A model generated the notes under the pieces. The model had not been told where the DNA came from. It was given only the letters and a program-made list of their open reading frames with translations, and ran no database searches. Both the position numbers and the translations under genes were made by a program. A stretch of DNA of 64,000 nt from Pseudoclavibacter chungangensis. GTDB taxonomy: Bacteria; Actinomycetota; Actinomycetes; Actinomycetales; Microbacteriaceae. The DNA is taken from contig NZ_JACCFV010000001.1 in assembly GCF_013410545.1 (NCBI RefSeq), forward strand, positions 1,550,001 through 1,614,000, in the 5' to 3' direction. Positions 46,262 to 54,737 of the stretch are shown piece after piece; the stretch's first letter is position 1, and each line of letters starts with the position of its first letter.

Positions 46262-46951
46262 TCACGGCCGTTGCGGCCACCCGCGGTCGGCCGTGAAATC
46301 GGGGTCGCGCTGCCGGCGCATGTAGTCCTCGAAGTCCGCCGCCTGCGCCTCGTGCCATTCGACCTGCCTGCGATGCAATTCCTCGAGGGGCAACGCGCCG
46401 ACCTCGTCCGGGTGCGCGGCGGCGATCGCCTGCGTGACGCGCCCCGCGGCGACCGCGTCGTCGCCCGCCGTGTGCGCGTCGAGCAGTTCGACACCGTAGA
46501 CGGCCGCCATGTCGACGAGCGTTCGCTTGCCCTTGCGATACCGGTCGACGGCGCGGTCGATGACGAGCGGGTCGACGACCTGCTCGCCGACCACGACGGG
46601 TGCGAGGTCGTAGCGGCGGCATTCGGCGGCGAGCAGGCTCAGGTCGTACGGCGCGTTGAAGACGACGAGCGGCACCCCGTGGGTCGCGATCCACTCGATA
46701 CCCGCCCGGACGGCCGCGACGACCTCGGCCGCCGGCCGCCCCTCCGCCCGCGCGATCTCGGTCGTCACACCGTGGACGGCCGAGGCCTGTTCGGGGATCT
46801 CCACACCGGGGTCGGCGAGCCAATCCGTTCCGCGCTCGAGTTCGCCGTCCGCATCGATGAGGCCGATGAACGCCGTCACGATGCGGCTCGTGGCCGGATC
46901 GATCCCCGTCGTCTCCAGGTCGAACACGGCCACCCGATCGGTCCAGCTCAT
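46262..46951 (-). CDS. DEDD-type 3'-5' exonuclease (DnaQ-like)
   Basis: A 229-residue exonuclease of the DnaQ/epsilon fold. Exo I is FDLETTGIDP with the catalytic Asp and Glu, exo II is in VVFNAPYDLSLLAAE, and exo III is HTAGDDAVAAGRV with the HxAxxD pattern, so all four acidic residues and the His are present. It stands alone and is not fused to a polymerase; probably a proofreading-like or repair nuclease. Convergent with the MFS gene. Confidence 0.9.
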   Translation of the reverse strand: MSWTDRVAVFDLETTGIDPATSRIVTAFIGLIDADGELERGTDWLADPGVEIPEQASAVHGVTTEIARAEGRPAAEVVAAVRAGIEWIATHGVPLVVFNAPYDLSLLAAECRRYDLAPVVVGEQVVDPLVIDRAVDRYRKGKRTLVDMAAVYGVELLDAHTAGDDAVAAGRVTQAIAAAHPDEVGALPLEELHRRQVEWHEAQAADFEDYMRRQRDPDFTADRGWPQRP

Positions 46952-47064
46952 GCGCGTCGTCTCCCTCGTGCTGCTCGATGCGTTCGTGCGCCCGCCGTGG
47001 AGCGCGTCGTTCCCGGCCGGGTGCCGTGCGGCCGCCCATGGCGTCGTCAGTACACTCTGTCACG

Positions 47065-47970
47065 ATGCACATCCACACCCCGATCGACGCAGCGCTCGCT
47101 GCGATCCCCGTCGTGGAACACGTCGCGCCGATCGGCGGGTCCGAGACGGTCTGGTGGGAGTACGGCCCCACCGACGCCGCCCACACGATCGTGCTCGTCC
47201 ACGGCTTCCGCGGAACGCACCACGGGCTGCTGTCCGTCGTCGCACAGCTCCCCGACATCAGGTTCCTCGCACCGGATCTGCCGGGCTTCGGACGAAGCGG
47301 TCCGATGCCGACGGGGCACGGGCTCGACGACTACGCGGGTTGGCTGCGGGAGTTCCTCGGGTACGTCGACCCGACGTGCGAGGCGGTCGCGCTCGGCCAC
47401 TCGTTCGGCTCGCTCGTCGTGGCCCGCGACGTCCGCGCACTCGCGCCGCGACGGATCGTGCTCGTCAATCCGATCGCCGCGCCCGCCCTCGAGGGGCCGG
47501 ACCGCGTGGGCACGTGGCTCGCGGTCCTGTACTACCGACTCGGTGCGCTCCTGCCGCGCCGTCTCGGGACGGCACTCGTCACGAACCGCCTCATCACCCG
47601 CATCATGAGCGAGATCATGGCGGTCACGCGCCGCCCCGCGCTGCGCGCGTGGATCCATCGTGAACACGATCTGCACTTCTCGGAGTTCGCCGATCGGGAC
47701 ACCCTCGCCGAAGCGTTCCGCGCGTCGGTGAGCGACGCCGTGCTCGCCCATGCGGCCGAGTTCCCCACGGGGACGACGCTCGTCGCGGGGGAGCGGGACG
47801 TCATCGCACCGCTCGCGGCACAGCGATCCCTGCACCGCGCGATGCCGGGTTCCACGCTCCACGTCATCGGGGGCGTGGGGCATCTCATCCACTACGAGAC
47901 CCCGGCCGCCGTCGCACGCATCCTCCGGGGCGTGCTGGACGGTCCGTCCGACAGCTCGGAGGCGCCGTGA
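47065..47970 (+). CDS. Alpha/beta hydrolase
   Basis: A 301-residue alpha/beta hydrolase. It has the oxyanion motif LVHGFRGTHHG, APDLPGFGRSG, the nucleophile elbow GHSFGS and a late catalytic His in GVGHLIHYE; an acid is in GERDVIAPL. ATG 47065 lies eight bases after TACACT (47051-47056), fitting a leaderless start. It overlaps the glycosyltransferase gene by GTGA, which suggests a role in cell-surface lipid or sugar metabolism, but substrate is unknown. Confidence 0.88.
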   Translation: MHIHTPIDAALAAIPVVEHVAPIGGSETVWWEYGPTDAAHTIVLVHGFRGTHHGLLSVVAQLPDIRFLAPDLPGFGRSGPMPTGHGLDDYAGWLREFLGYVDPTCEAVALGHSFGSLVVARDVRALAPRRIVLVNPIAAPALEGPDRVGTWLAVLYYRLGALLPRRLGTALVTNRLITRIMSEIMAVTRRPALRAWIHREHDLHFSEFADRDTLAEAFRASVSDAVLAHAAEFPTGTTLVAGERDVIAPLAAQRSLHRAMPGSTLHVIGGVGHLIHYETPAAVARILRGVLDGPSDSSEAP

Positions 47971-49046
47971 AGATCATGTTCGACTGCCGCTACGTGCGCA
48001 CGGACCGACACGACGGCATCTCGCGCTACTCGCTCGAACTCGTGACCGCTCTCGCGAAACTGCATCCGGTGACGATGCTCATCCACGACGCGCACCAGCT
48101 CGAGGTGCTGCCCTCGTTGCCGTTCGAACAGATCTCGAGCCCGACGAGCGTGCGCGAGCCGTTCGTCGCGCGACAGGTGCGTCGCTTCCACCCCGACGTC
48201 GTCGTGAGCCCCATGCAGACGATGGGTTCGATCGGTCGCAGCTACGGGCTCGTGCTCACGATCCACGACCTCATCTACTACGTCAACCGGACGCCGCCCC
48301 GACAGTTCGCGTGGCCGCTGCGATTGCTCTGGCGGCTCTACCACCTCTCCTATGCGCCGCAGCGCCTCCTGTTGCGGGGTGCCGACCAGGTGGCGACGAT
48401 CTCGCGCACGACGCGCGAGCTCATGCGCCGCAACCGGCTCACGCGACGTCCGATACCGATCGTCACGAACGCGCCCGACGAACGGTTCCGCCGTGCCGTT
48501 CCAGGCCAGCCGCCCGAGCGTCGGAGCCTCGTCTACATGGGGTCGTTCATGCCCTACAAGAACGTCGAGACGATCGCCCGTGCCCTGCACGAACTCGACG
48601 GCTGGGTGCTGCACCTGTGTTCGCGGGCGGACGAGGCGACGCTCGAACGACTGCGTGCCCTCGCACCCGACGGATCGATCGTCGCGCACCAGGGGGTGAG
48701 CGACACGGAGTATCTCTCGCTGCTCGCCGAGACGACGGCGCTCGTGACGGTCTCGCGCAACGAGGGGTTCGGTCTTCCCGTCATCGAGGGCATGGCGGCC
48801 GGCGTCCCCGTCATCTGCAGCGACATTCCCGTGTTCCGTGAGATCGGTGCGGATGCGGCCGTCTTCGTCGATCCGGACTCGCCGTCGGCGCTCGCGCGGG
48901 CCGCGCACGAGTTGGAGGACGACGCGGTGTGGGAGGCTCGCGCGCGGGCCGGCATCGCCCGCGCCGCCGACTTCACGTGGGAGGCGTCCGCGCAGAGCCT
49001 GCTCGAGGCGTGCCGCTCGGTGCACGAGGTCCGCTCGCGACCCTGA
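47967..49046 (+). CDS. Glycosyltransferase family 4
   Basis: A 359-residue GT-B enzyme of family GT4. It begins MFDCRYVRTDRHDGISRYS, the usual donor/acceptor region, and carries YMGSFMPYKNVETIARAL and the signature SRNEGFGLPVIEGMAAGVPVI with its EGFGLPVIE core. Probably a mannosyl- or glucosyltransferase for surface glycan or glycolipid. It is coupled to the hydrolase gene by a 4-bp overlap. GTG 47967 is the start. Confidence 0.9.
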   Translation: MKIMFDCRYVRTDRHDGISRYSLELVTALAKLHPVTMLIHDAHQLEVLPSLPFEQISSPTSVREPFVARQVRRFHPDVVVSPMQTMGSIGRSYGLVLTIHDLIYYVNRTPPRQFAWPLRLLWRLYHLSYAPQRLLLRGADQVATISRTTRELMRRNRLTRRPIPIVTNAPDERFRRAVPGQPPERRSLVYMGSFMPYKNVETIARALHELDGWVLHLCSRADEATLERLRALAPDGSIVAHQGVSDTEYLSLLAETTALVTVSRNEGFGLPVIEGMAAGVPVICSDIPVFREIGADAAVFVDPDSPSALARAAHELEDDAVWEARARAGIARAADFTWEASAQSLLEACRSVHEVRSRP

Positions 49047-49083
49047 ATCGCGCCCGCTCGCACGAGGGCCGGGCGGTGGTCGC

Positions 49084-49932
49084 TCACCCCACCGCGTTGT
49101 CGGTGCGGGCCGCGAGCGCGTCCGCGAGCGCACGCAGGACCTCGCTCGTGCCGTCCTCGATCCGCACGTCCGCGAGTGCATCGGTCTCGGTCGGCCCGCG
49201 ATTCACGATCCCGACCGGGATGCCGCGTCGCTTCGCGCGGTGCACGAGCCGCACCCCCGTGTTGACGACGAGACTCGAACCGGCGACGAGGAGCGCATCG
49301 GCCTCGTCGACGAGCGCCTCGGCGGCCGTCGTCGTCTCGGGTCGGACGAACTCGCCGAAGAAGACGACGTCCGGTTTCAGGATGCCCCCGCAGACGGGAC
49401 ACGGCGGGACGACGAACCGGTCGATCTCGGCGAACTCCGCATCGCCGTCGGGGTTGAGCGGTACGAGGTCGGGATCGGTCGGGAGCCACGGATTGACCTC
49501 CCGCAACCGCACGTCGACCTCGGCGCGTGGGAAGCGCGTTCCGCAGTCGAGGCAACTCACGGTGTCGAGGCTCCCGTGCAGTTCGAGGACCCGCTGTGAA
49601 CCCGCCCGCCGGTGGAGGCCGTCGACGTTCTGCGTCGCGATGCCAGTGACGACGCCCGCACGTTCGAGGTCGGCCAGGGCGACGTGTCCGTCGTTCGGGC
49701 GAGACCGGGCGAACCGCAGCCACCCCATCGAGGAGCCCGCCCAGTATCGCCTGCGCGCGTCCTCGCTCGCGACGAAGCGCTGGAACGTCATGGGGGAGCG
49801 TCGCGGCTTCGAGCCGTCACCGCGGTAGTCGGGGATCCCGGAGTCGGTCGAGAGCCCCGCGCCCGTGAGCACCGCGGTCGGTCGGTCACGCAGGAGCTCG
49901 ACGAGTGCGGACGGGGTCGGGACGGGGGCCAT
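49084..49932 (-). CDS. Sir2-family NAD-dependent protein deacetylase
   Basis: A 282-residue sirtuin of the bacterial CobB type. It shows the NAD motif TGAGLSTDSGIPDYRG, QNVDGLHRRAGS, the catalytic His119 in LELHGS, the zinc cysteines Cys127, Cys130, Cys178 and Cys181 (CLDC and CPVC), and VFFGEFV. It removes acetyl (or other acyl) groups from lysines. ATG 49932 is the first in-frame start matching the family N-terminus. Confidence 0.93.
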   Translation of the reverse strand: MAPVPTPSALVELLRDRPTAVLTGAGLSTDSGIPDYRGDGSKPRRSPMTFQRFVASEDARRRYWAGSSMGWLRFARSRPNDGHVALADLERAGVVTGIATQNVDGLHRRAGSQRVLELHGSLDTVSCLDCGTRFPRAEVDVRLREVNPWLPTDPDLVPLNPDGDAEFAEIDRFVVPPCPVCGGILKPDVVFFGEFVRPETTTAAEALVDEADALLVAGSSLVVNTGVRLVHRAKRRGIPVGIVNRGPTETDALADVRIEDGTSEVLRALADALAARTDNAVG

Positions 49933-50101
49933 GTCCCCATCCTCTCTCGCCGAGCAGGCCCCGGGCCGCGCGGCTGCGACGCCCTCAGCGAACCGCGCCC
50001 GGTGCGATCGCTCCACGCCGCCCCGACGCGGTGATGTCCCGAGAGGACGGTGAGCGCGGACGGTGCGCGGATGCGTTGCGCGGATGCGGGAGGATGATTG
50101 C

Positions 50102-50998
50102 ATGCGCGTCATCCCCATCGACTCGACCGATCGCGACGACCTGGCCGACTTCGGGAGACTCACGGACGTCGCGCTCCGTCGCGTCCTCGAGCCCGAGGGC
50201 GGCCTGTACCTCGCCGAGTCACCGAAGGTCATCGAGCGCGCGATCAGGGCCGGGCACCGACCGCGCGCGGTGCTCCTGCAGGAGTCGTGGCTCGACGACG
50301 TCGCGCCGCTGCTCGCCGCGTTCCCCGACGTACCGGTGTACGTCGGGACGAGCGAGGTGCTCGAATCGCTCACGGGATTCCGCATGCACCGGGGGGCGCT
50401 CGCGTCGATGCACCGCCCCGAGCTGCCCGCACCGGGGGAGCTGCTCCGCGACGCGCACACCGTGCTCGTGCTCGAGGACGTCGTCGACCACACGAACGTG
50501 TGTGGTCCCAAACTAGCCCATCCGGAACCCGCCGCCGCGCCTCGCAGACGCAGTCGGATCGCGGTGCTGGAGGGGCTCGTTGACCATACCAACGTCGGCA
50601 GCGCCTTCCGTAATGCAGCCGCCTTGGGCCTCGATGCGGTGCTGGTGTCTCCGACCTGCGCTGACCCGCTGTACCGGCGCTCGGTACGGGTCTCGATGGG
50701 CACGGTCTTCCAAGTGCCGTGGACACGGATCCCCGATTGGACAAAGGGCATTGCGGAGCTCAAGGCGGCTGGCTATGTCCTGGCCGGCATGACGTTGGGG
50801 GAAGGCGCGATCACCCTCGACGAGCTGGTGGCCGAAGATCACGAGAAGCTCGCTCTCGTGTTCGGCACCGAAGGCCACGGCATCACCGCGGAGACTGATG
50901 CACTGCTCGACCGCCGGGTCACGATCCCGATGATGGGCGGAGTCGACTCGTTGAACGTGACGGCAGCCGCCGCCGTGGCGTTCTACGCGACGCGGTGA
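50102..50998 (+). CDS. TrmH/SpoU-family RNA methyltransferase, hybrid at the island junction
   Basis: S-adenosylmethionine-dependent RNA 2'-O-methyltransferase (trefoil-knot fold), 298 residues, with a chimeric origin. Residues 1-133 (to ...DVVDHTNV) are the host gene's L30e-like substrate domain. From Cys134 (base 50501) the sequence switches to a linker, CGPKLAHPEPAAAPRRRS, and then a complete foreign knot domain: motif 1 LEGLVDHTNVGSAFRNA, motif 2 VFGTEGHGIT, motif 3 PMMGGVDSLNVTAAAAVAFY. Thirty-two residues are inserted relative to an ordinary member, duplicating motif 1. The host knot domain now lies at 59793-60203. The hybrid keeps an open frame and all catalytic motifs, so it may be active. 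ATG 50102 follows GGGAGGA. Confidence 0.88.
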   Translation: MRVIPIDSTDRDDLADFGRLTDVALRRVLEPEGGLYLAESPKVIERAIRAGHRPRAVLLQESWLDDVAPLLAAFPDVPVYVGTSEVLESLTGFRMHRGALASMHRPELPAPGELLRDAHTVLVLEDVVDHTNVCGPKLAHPEPAAAPRRRSRIAVLEGLVDHTNVGSAFRNAAALGLDAVLVSPTCADPLYRRSVRVSMGTVFQVPWTRIPDWTKGIAELKAAGYVLAGMTLGEGAITLDELVAEDHEKLALVFGTEGHGITAETDALLDRRVTIPMMGGVDSLNVTAAAAVAFYATR

Positions 50999-51092
50999 TG
51001 ATGCGAGAAGCCCGAGTGTCAGTGGCACCCGATATCGTAAGAGCAAACAACCCAACACCGTGATTGCGCAGTGGCGCGGAGGAGCACGACCC

Positions 51093-52664
51093 ATGGCACC
51101 GACGACCAAAGAGGCGCAGCGAGCAGAGTTGCACAAGACGATCTGGCGCATCGCCAATGACCTGCGCGGCAGCGTCGATGGGTGGGACTTCAAGTCCTAC
51201 GTGCTGGGAATGCTCTTCTACCGGTTCATTTCTGAGAACCTCACGGCGTACCTCAACAAGAACGAGCACGATGCGGGCGAGGTGTCGTTCGACTACCGGC
51301 TGGCGGCGGATTCTGACGCGGAGTTCGCTCGCGACGAGGTTGTCGCGGAGAAGGGGTTCTATATCCTGCCGTCCGACTTGTTCGCCAATGTGCGCGATCG
51401 TGCCGCGGGCGACGAGAATCTCAACGAGACGCTCGAGCGGGTCTTCAAGAACATCGAGGCGTCGGCGCTGGGTACGGACAGTGAGGGCGACATCAAGGGG
51501 CTGTTCGATGATCTGGATGTCAACAGCAACAAGTTGGGCTCGACGGTCGCCAAGCGCAATCAGAAGCTGGTGAAGCTGCTCGACGCGATCGGCGACCTGC
51601 CGCTGGGGCGGTGGGAGAACAACTCGATCGACCTGTTCGGTGACGCCTACGAGTACCTGATGCAGATGTACGCCGCCAACGCCGGCAAGTCTGGTGGGGA
51701 GTACTACACGCCGCAGGAGGTCTCCGAGCTGCTGGCGCGCATCACGGTGGTCGGCAAGACACAGGTCAACAAGGTCTATGACCCGGCGGTGGGCTCCGGG
51801 TCGCTGCTGCTGAAGTTCGACAAGGTGCTCGGCAAGAACAACGTCCGTCAGGGGTTCTACGGTCAGGAGATCAACCTGACCACGTACAACATCGCACGGA
51901 TCAACATGTTCCTGCACGACGTCAACTACGCCGACTTCAACCTCGCCCACGGCGACACCCTCATCGATCCACAGCATTGGGACGACGAGCCGTTCGAGGC
52001 GATCGTCTCCAACCCGCCCTACTCGATCAAGTGGGAGGGCGATGCCAACCCACTGCTCATCAACGATGAACGGTTCGCACCGGCAGGAGTCCTCGCGCCG
52101 AAGTCGAAGGCCGACCTCGCGTTCACGATGCACATGCTCAGCTGGCTGGCCGTCAACGGCACCGCGGCGATCGTTGAGTTTCCTGGCGTGCTGTATCGCG
52201 GCGGGGCGGAGAGGAAGATTCGGCAGTACCTCGTTGACAACAACTACATCGATACCGTGATCCAGTTGCCGCCCGACCTGTTCTTCGGCACGACGATCGC
52301 GACCTGCATCCTCGTGCTGAAGAAGTCGAAGAAGACCGGCGACGTGCTGTTCATCGATGCTTCGGCGGAGTTCAAGCGGGTCGGCAACAAGAACAAGCTG
52401 CTCGAGGAGCACCAGGCGAGGATCCTCGAGGCGTTCACGACGCGCGAGCCCGAGGACTACTTCACCACCGTCGTGAGCAACGAGGACATTGCCGCCAACG
52501 ACTACAACATCGCGGTGTCGTCGTATGTAGAGGCCGAGGACACTCGCGAGGAAGTCGACATCGCGGAGTTGAACGCCGAGATCGCGCGCATCGTCGCGCG
52601 CCAGGCCGAGCTCCGCACCGCAATCGACGAGATCGTGGCGGATCTGGAAGGTGCGCGGTCATGA
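51093..52664 (+). CDS. hsdM: Type I restriction-modification methyltransferase subunit HsdM
   Basis: N6-adenine DNA methyltransferase subunit of a type I system, 523 residues. The N-terminal HsdM domain (LHKTIWRIANDLRGSVDGWD, MLFYRFISENL) is followed by the SAM-binding DPAVGSGSLLL (from residue 230) and the catalytic NPPY (307-310, NPPYSIKW). ATG 51093 is chosen since GGAGG lies upstream; a GTG at 51060 would add 11 residues. It overlaps mrr by ATGA. First gene of hsdM-mrr-hsdS-hsdR, whose genes all overlap by four bases and so are translationally coupled. Confidence 0.95.
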   Translation: MAPTTKEAQRAELHKTIWRIANDLRGSVDGWDFKSYVLGMLFYRFISENLTAYLNKNEHDAGEVSFDYRLAADSDAEFARDEVVAEKGFYILPSDLFANVRDRAAGDENLNETLERVFKNIEASALGTDSEGDIKGLFDDLDVNSNKLGSTVAKRNQKLVKLLDAIGDLPLGRWENNSIDLFGDAYEYLMQMYAANAGKSGGEYYTPQEVSELLARITVVGKTQVNKVYDPAVGSGSLLLKFDKVLGKNNVRQGFYGQEINLTTYNIARINMFLHDVNYADFNLAHGDTLIDPQHWDDEPFEAIVSNPPYSIKWEGDANPLLINDERFAPAGVLAPKSKADLAFTMHMLSWLAVNGTAAIVEFPGVLYRGGAERKIRQYLVDNNYIDTVIQLPPDLFFGTTIATCILVLKKSKKTGDVLFIDASAEFKRVGNKNKLLEEHQARILEAFTTREPEDYFTTVVSNEDIAANDYNIAVSSYVEAEDTREEVDIAELNAEIARIVARQAELRTAIDEIVADLEGARS

Positions 52665-53587
52665 CGGACATGCCCAATTGGGAAGGCTTCATGATCCCGA
52701 CGCTCAAGGTAATGAGCGATGGCATCATCCGCCACTGGCGCGAGTTTCAGCCTCTCGTAGCTGATCAGGCGCAGCTCAGCGATGAGCAGAAGAAGGAGAT
52801 GCTTCCGTCCGGGGGCGCGCTCAAGTATGAGAACCGCATCGGCTGGGGCGTCTCGTTCTTGACGAACGTCGGCGCGCTCAGGCGTCCGAAGCGTGGTCAC
52901 TACCAGATCACTGATGCCGGCAAGCAGCTCATCGAGCTGTTTCCGAATGGTGCCAAGGAACGTGACATCAAGGCGCTCGGTGCGGATCCCAGCTCGCCGA
53001 TCCGCGAGTACGTGGCGACCACGACCCGCAGGACGAGCGAGTCTACAACGACCGCTCCGACCGAAGAGTCGTCGATGACTCCTACCGAGCAGGTGCAGAG
53101 CGGCGTCGAGCGAATCCACGACGAGATCGCGGTCGAGCTGCTCACTCGGCTGCAGGACAAAGAACCAGGCTTCTTCGAGCAGGCGGTTGTCGATCTCCTG
53201 CTGTCAATGGGCTACGGCGGCACCACCGGGGCCGGCAGCGTCACCCAGCTCACCAACGACGGAGGCATAGACGGTGTCATCGACCAGGACATCCTCGGCC
53301 TCAACCGCGTCTACATCCAGGCTAAGCGCTATCAAGACGGCAACACTGTCGGACGCCCCGACCTCCAGGCGTTCGTTGGAGCAATCAGCGGCAAAGCCGA
53401 CAGCGGCGTTTTCATCACGACCAGCCGGTTCTCCGACGGCGCACGTACCTACGCCGAGAATGTGCCGACCCGCATCATCCTGATCGACGGCACACGCCTC
53501 ACCAGCCTCATGATCCGATACGGCGTCGGCGTGCAAGTGAAAGAGACCTACAAGCTCGTCGAGATCGACGAGGACTTCTTCCTATGA
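52661..53587 (+). CDS. mrr: Mrr-type restriction endonuclease between hsdM and hsdS
   Basis: A 308-residue Mrr-family protein. The N-terminal part is a winged-helix Mrr_N-like domain (TLKVMSDGIIRHWREFQPLV, NRIGWGVSFLTNVGAL). The C-terminal PD-(D/E)xK nuclease domain has GGIDGVID (Asp204) and, sixteen residues on, QAKRY (Gln220, Lys222), the expected D-x15-QxK. Mrr enzymes cut modified DNA, so its place inside a methyltransferase operon, with ATGA overlaps to both neighbours, is notable. It may act as an anti-phage partner or as protection of the element. Confidence 0.9.
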   Translation: MTDMPNWEGFMIPTLKVMSDGIIRHWREFQPLVADQAQLSDEQKKEMLPSGGALKYENRIGWGVSFLTNVGALRRPKRGHYQITDAGKQLIELFPNGAKERDIKALGADPSSPIREYVATTTRRTSESTTTAPTEESSMTPTEQVQSGVERIHDEIAVELLTRLQDKEPGFFEQAVVDLLLSMGYGGTTGAGSVTQLTNDGGIDGVIDQDILGLNRVYIQAKRYQDGNTVGRPDLQAFVGAISGKADSGVFITTSRFSDGARTYAENVPTRIILIDGTRLTSLMIRYGVGVQVKETYKLVEIDEDFFL

Positions 53588-53621
53588 GCCGCATCGATGA
53601 CCTAATTCAGGAGCTGTGCCC
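53584..53621 (+). pseudogene. hsdS: hsdS 5' fragment (split by IS30 element)
   Basis: First 13 codons of the specificity subunit, MSRIDDLIQELCP, starting with ATG that overlaps the mrr stop. Reading then runs into the insertion element and stops at once (VVS, TAG). The rest of the gene resumes after 54728, where PSGVEYKQLGDV continues the family N-terminus. Removing the element and one CCC duplicate restores a single frame. Confidence 0.88.
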
Positions 53622-54727
53622 GGTGGTGTCATAGCGTCGAAGCAACACTCCTGTTCGGCGGGGGTCTGATCGATGGAGTGTGTGGATGTCGCGGGTGGGG
53701 TTGTCGTTCAGTGACAGGTCGGAGATCTCCACGGCGTCGAAGGCGGGTTGGGGTGTGCGGAAGATTGCCCGTCACCTGGGGCGTTGCCCGTCAGTGGTCT
53801 CCAGGGAGCTGCGTCGGAACGCGACGAAGACCCGCGGCTACCAGGCCGTGACCGCAGACGTGGCCGCGCAGCGTCGCCGGGCCCGTCCGCAGCAGCGGAA
53901 GGTCGCGGCGGATCCGGTGCTGCAGGCGCGGGTGAATGCTGACCTAGCCGCATCGTGGACGCCGAACGAGATCGCGGGCCGCTTGCGCCTGGAGGCAACA
54001 GACCCGACTGTTGGCCGTATGGCGAACTCTCCTGATGCGCAGGGCCGCACCGTCTCTGGTGAAGCGATCTACCAGTACATCTACGCGATCCCGCGCGGGG
54101 AACTGGCCCGGCGCGGGATCTTTCTGCAGTCCAAGCGCACCAAGCGCAGGCCCCGCACTACGGGCCGGTCCCGGGGCGGGCCGATCATCGGGATGGTCCC
54201 GCTCTCAGAACGGGGCGAGGACGCCGCCGAGCGCCGGGTGCCAGGCCACTGGGAGGGGGACCTGATCATCGGGAAGAACGGTGCCTCCTGCGCGGCGACA
54301 CTGGTGGAGCGGATGAGTGGTTTCACCGGGCTGCTGGCTCTGCCCTCCAAGCACGCCGAGGGCACCGCGGACGCGGTCATCGAGTATTTCAACGAGCTGC
54401 CCCAGATGATGAAGGCGTCACTCGCGTGGGACCAGGGCAGCGAGATGGCCCACCACGCGAAGGTCACCTTGGCCACGAACATGCCGGTCTACTTCGCCGA
54501 CCCCCACTCGCCCTGGCAGCGACCCAGCAACGAGAACACCAACCGGCTCTACCGCGAGTACCTGCCCAAAGGCACGGCGATACCCGACCACCAGCCCTAC
54601 CTGACCACGATCGCCGAGGAGATCAACAACCGGCCCCGCCGCCGGCTCGGCTTCCTGACACCGACCGAAGCATTCGCTCGACTACTGGCCGGCGAGCCCC
54701 ATGTTGCTTCCACGCCTTGACATCGCC
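53622..54727 (+). mobile_element. IS30-family insertion sequence
   Basis: A 1,106-bp element with 26-bp imperfect terminal inverted repeats (53622-53647 and 54702-54727, 21 of 26 bases match; the tips read GGTGGTGTCA and GGCGATGTCA) and a 3-bp target duplication CCC (53619-53621, 54728-54730). It encodes one transposase. Insertion is after codon 13 of hsdS. Family placement follows the transposase. Confidence 0.9.
53686..54720 (+). CDS. IS30-family transposase
   Basis: DDE transposase of 344 residues. It begins with an IS30-type HTH (STASKAGWGVRKIARHLGR, PSVVSRELRRN) and contains the catalytic acids in HWEGDLIIG (first Asp), WDQGSEM (second Asp) and PWQRPSNENTNRLYREY (Glu), with the C-terminal IAEEINNRPRRRLGFLTP. 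The stop lies inside the right inverted repeat, as is usual. ATG 53686 is preferred, seven bases after GGAG; GTG 53680 is possible. Confidence 0.93.
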   Translation: MSRVGLSFSDRSEISTASKAGWGVRKIARHLGRCPSVVSRELRRNATKTRGYQAVTADVAAQRRRARPQQRKVAADPVLQARVNADLAASWTPNEIAGRLRLEATDPTVGRMANSPDAQGRTVSGEAIYQYIYAIPRGELARRGIFLQSKRTKRRPRTTGRSRGGPIIGMVPLSERGEDAAERRVPGHWEGDLIIGKNGASCAATLVERMSGFTGLLALPSKHAEGTADAVIEYFNELPQMMKASLAWDQGSEMAHHAKVTLATNMPVYFADPHSPWQRPSNENTNRLYREYLPKGTAIPDHQPYLTTIAEEINNRPRRRLGFLTPTEAFARLLAGEPHVASTP

Positions 54728-54737
54728 CCCGAGCGGA

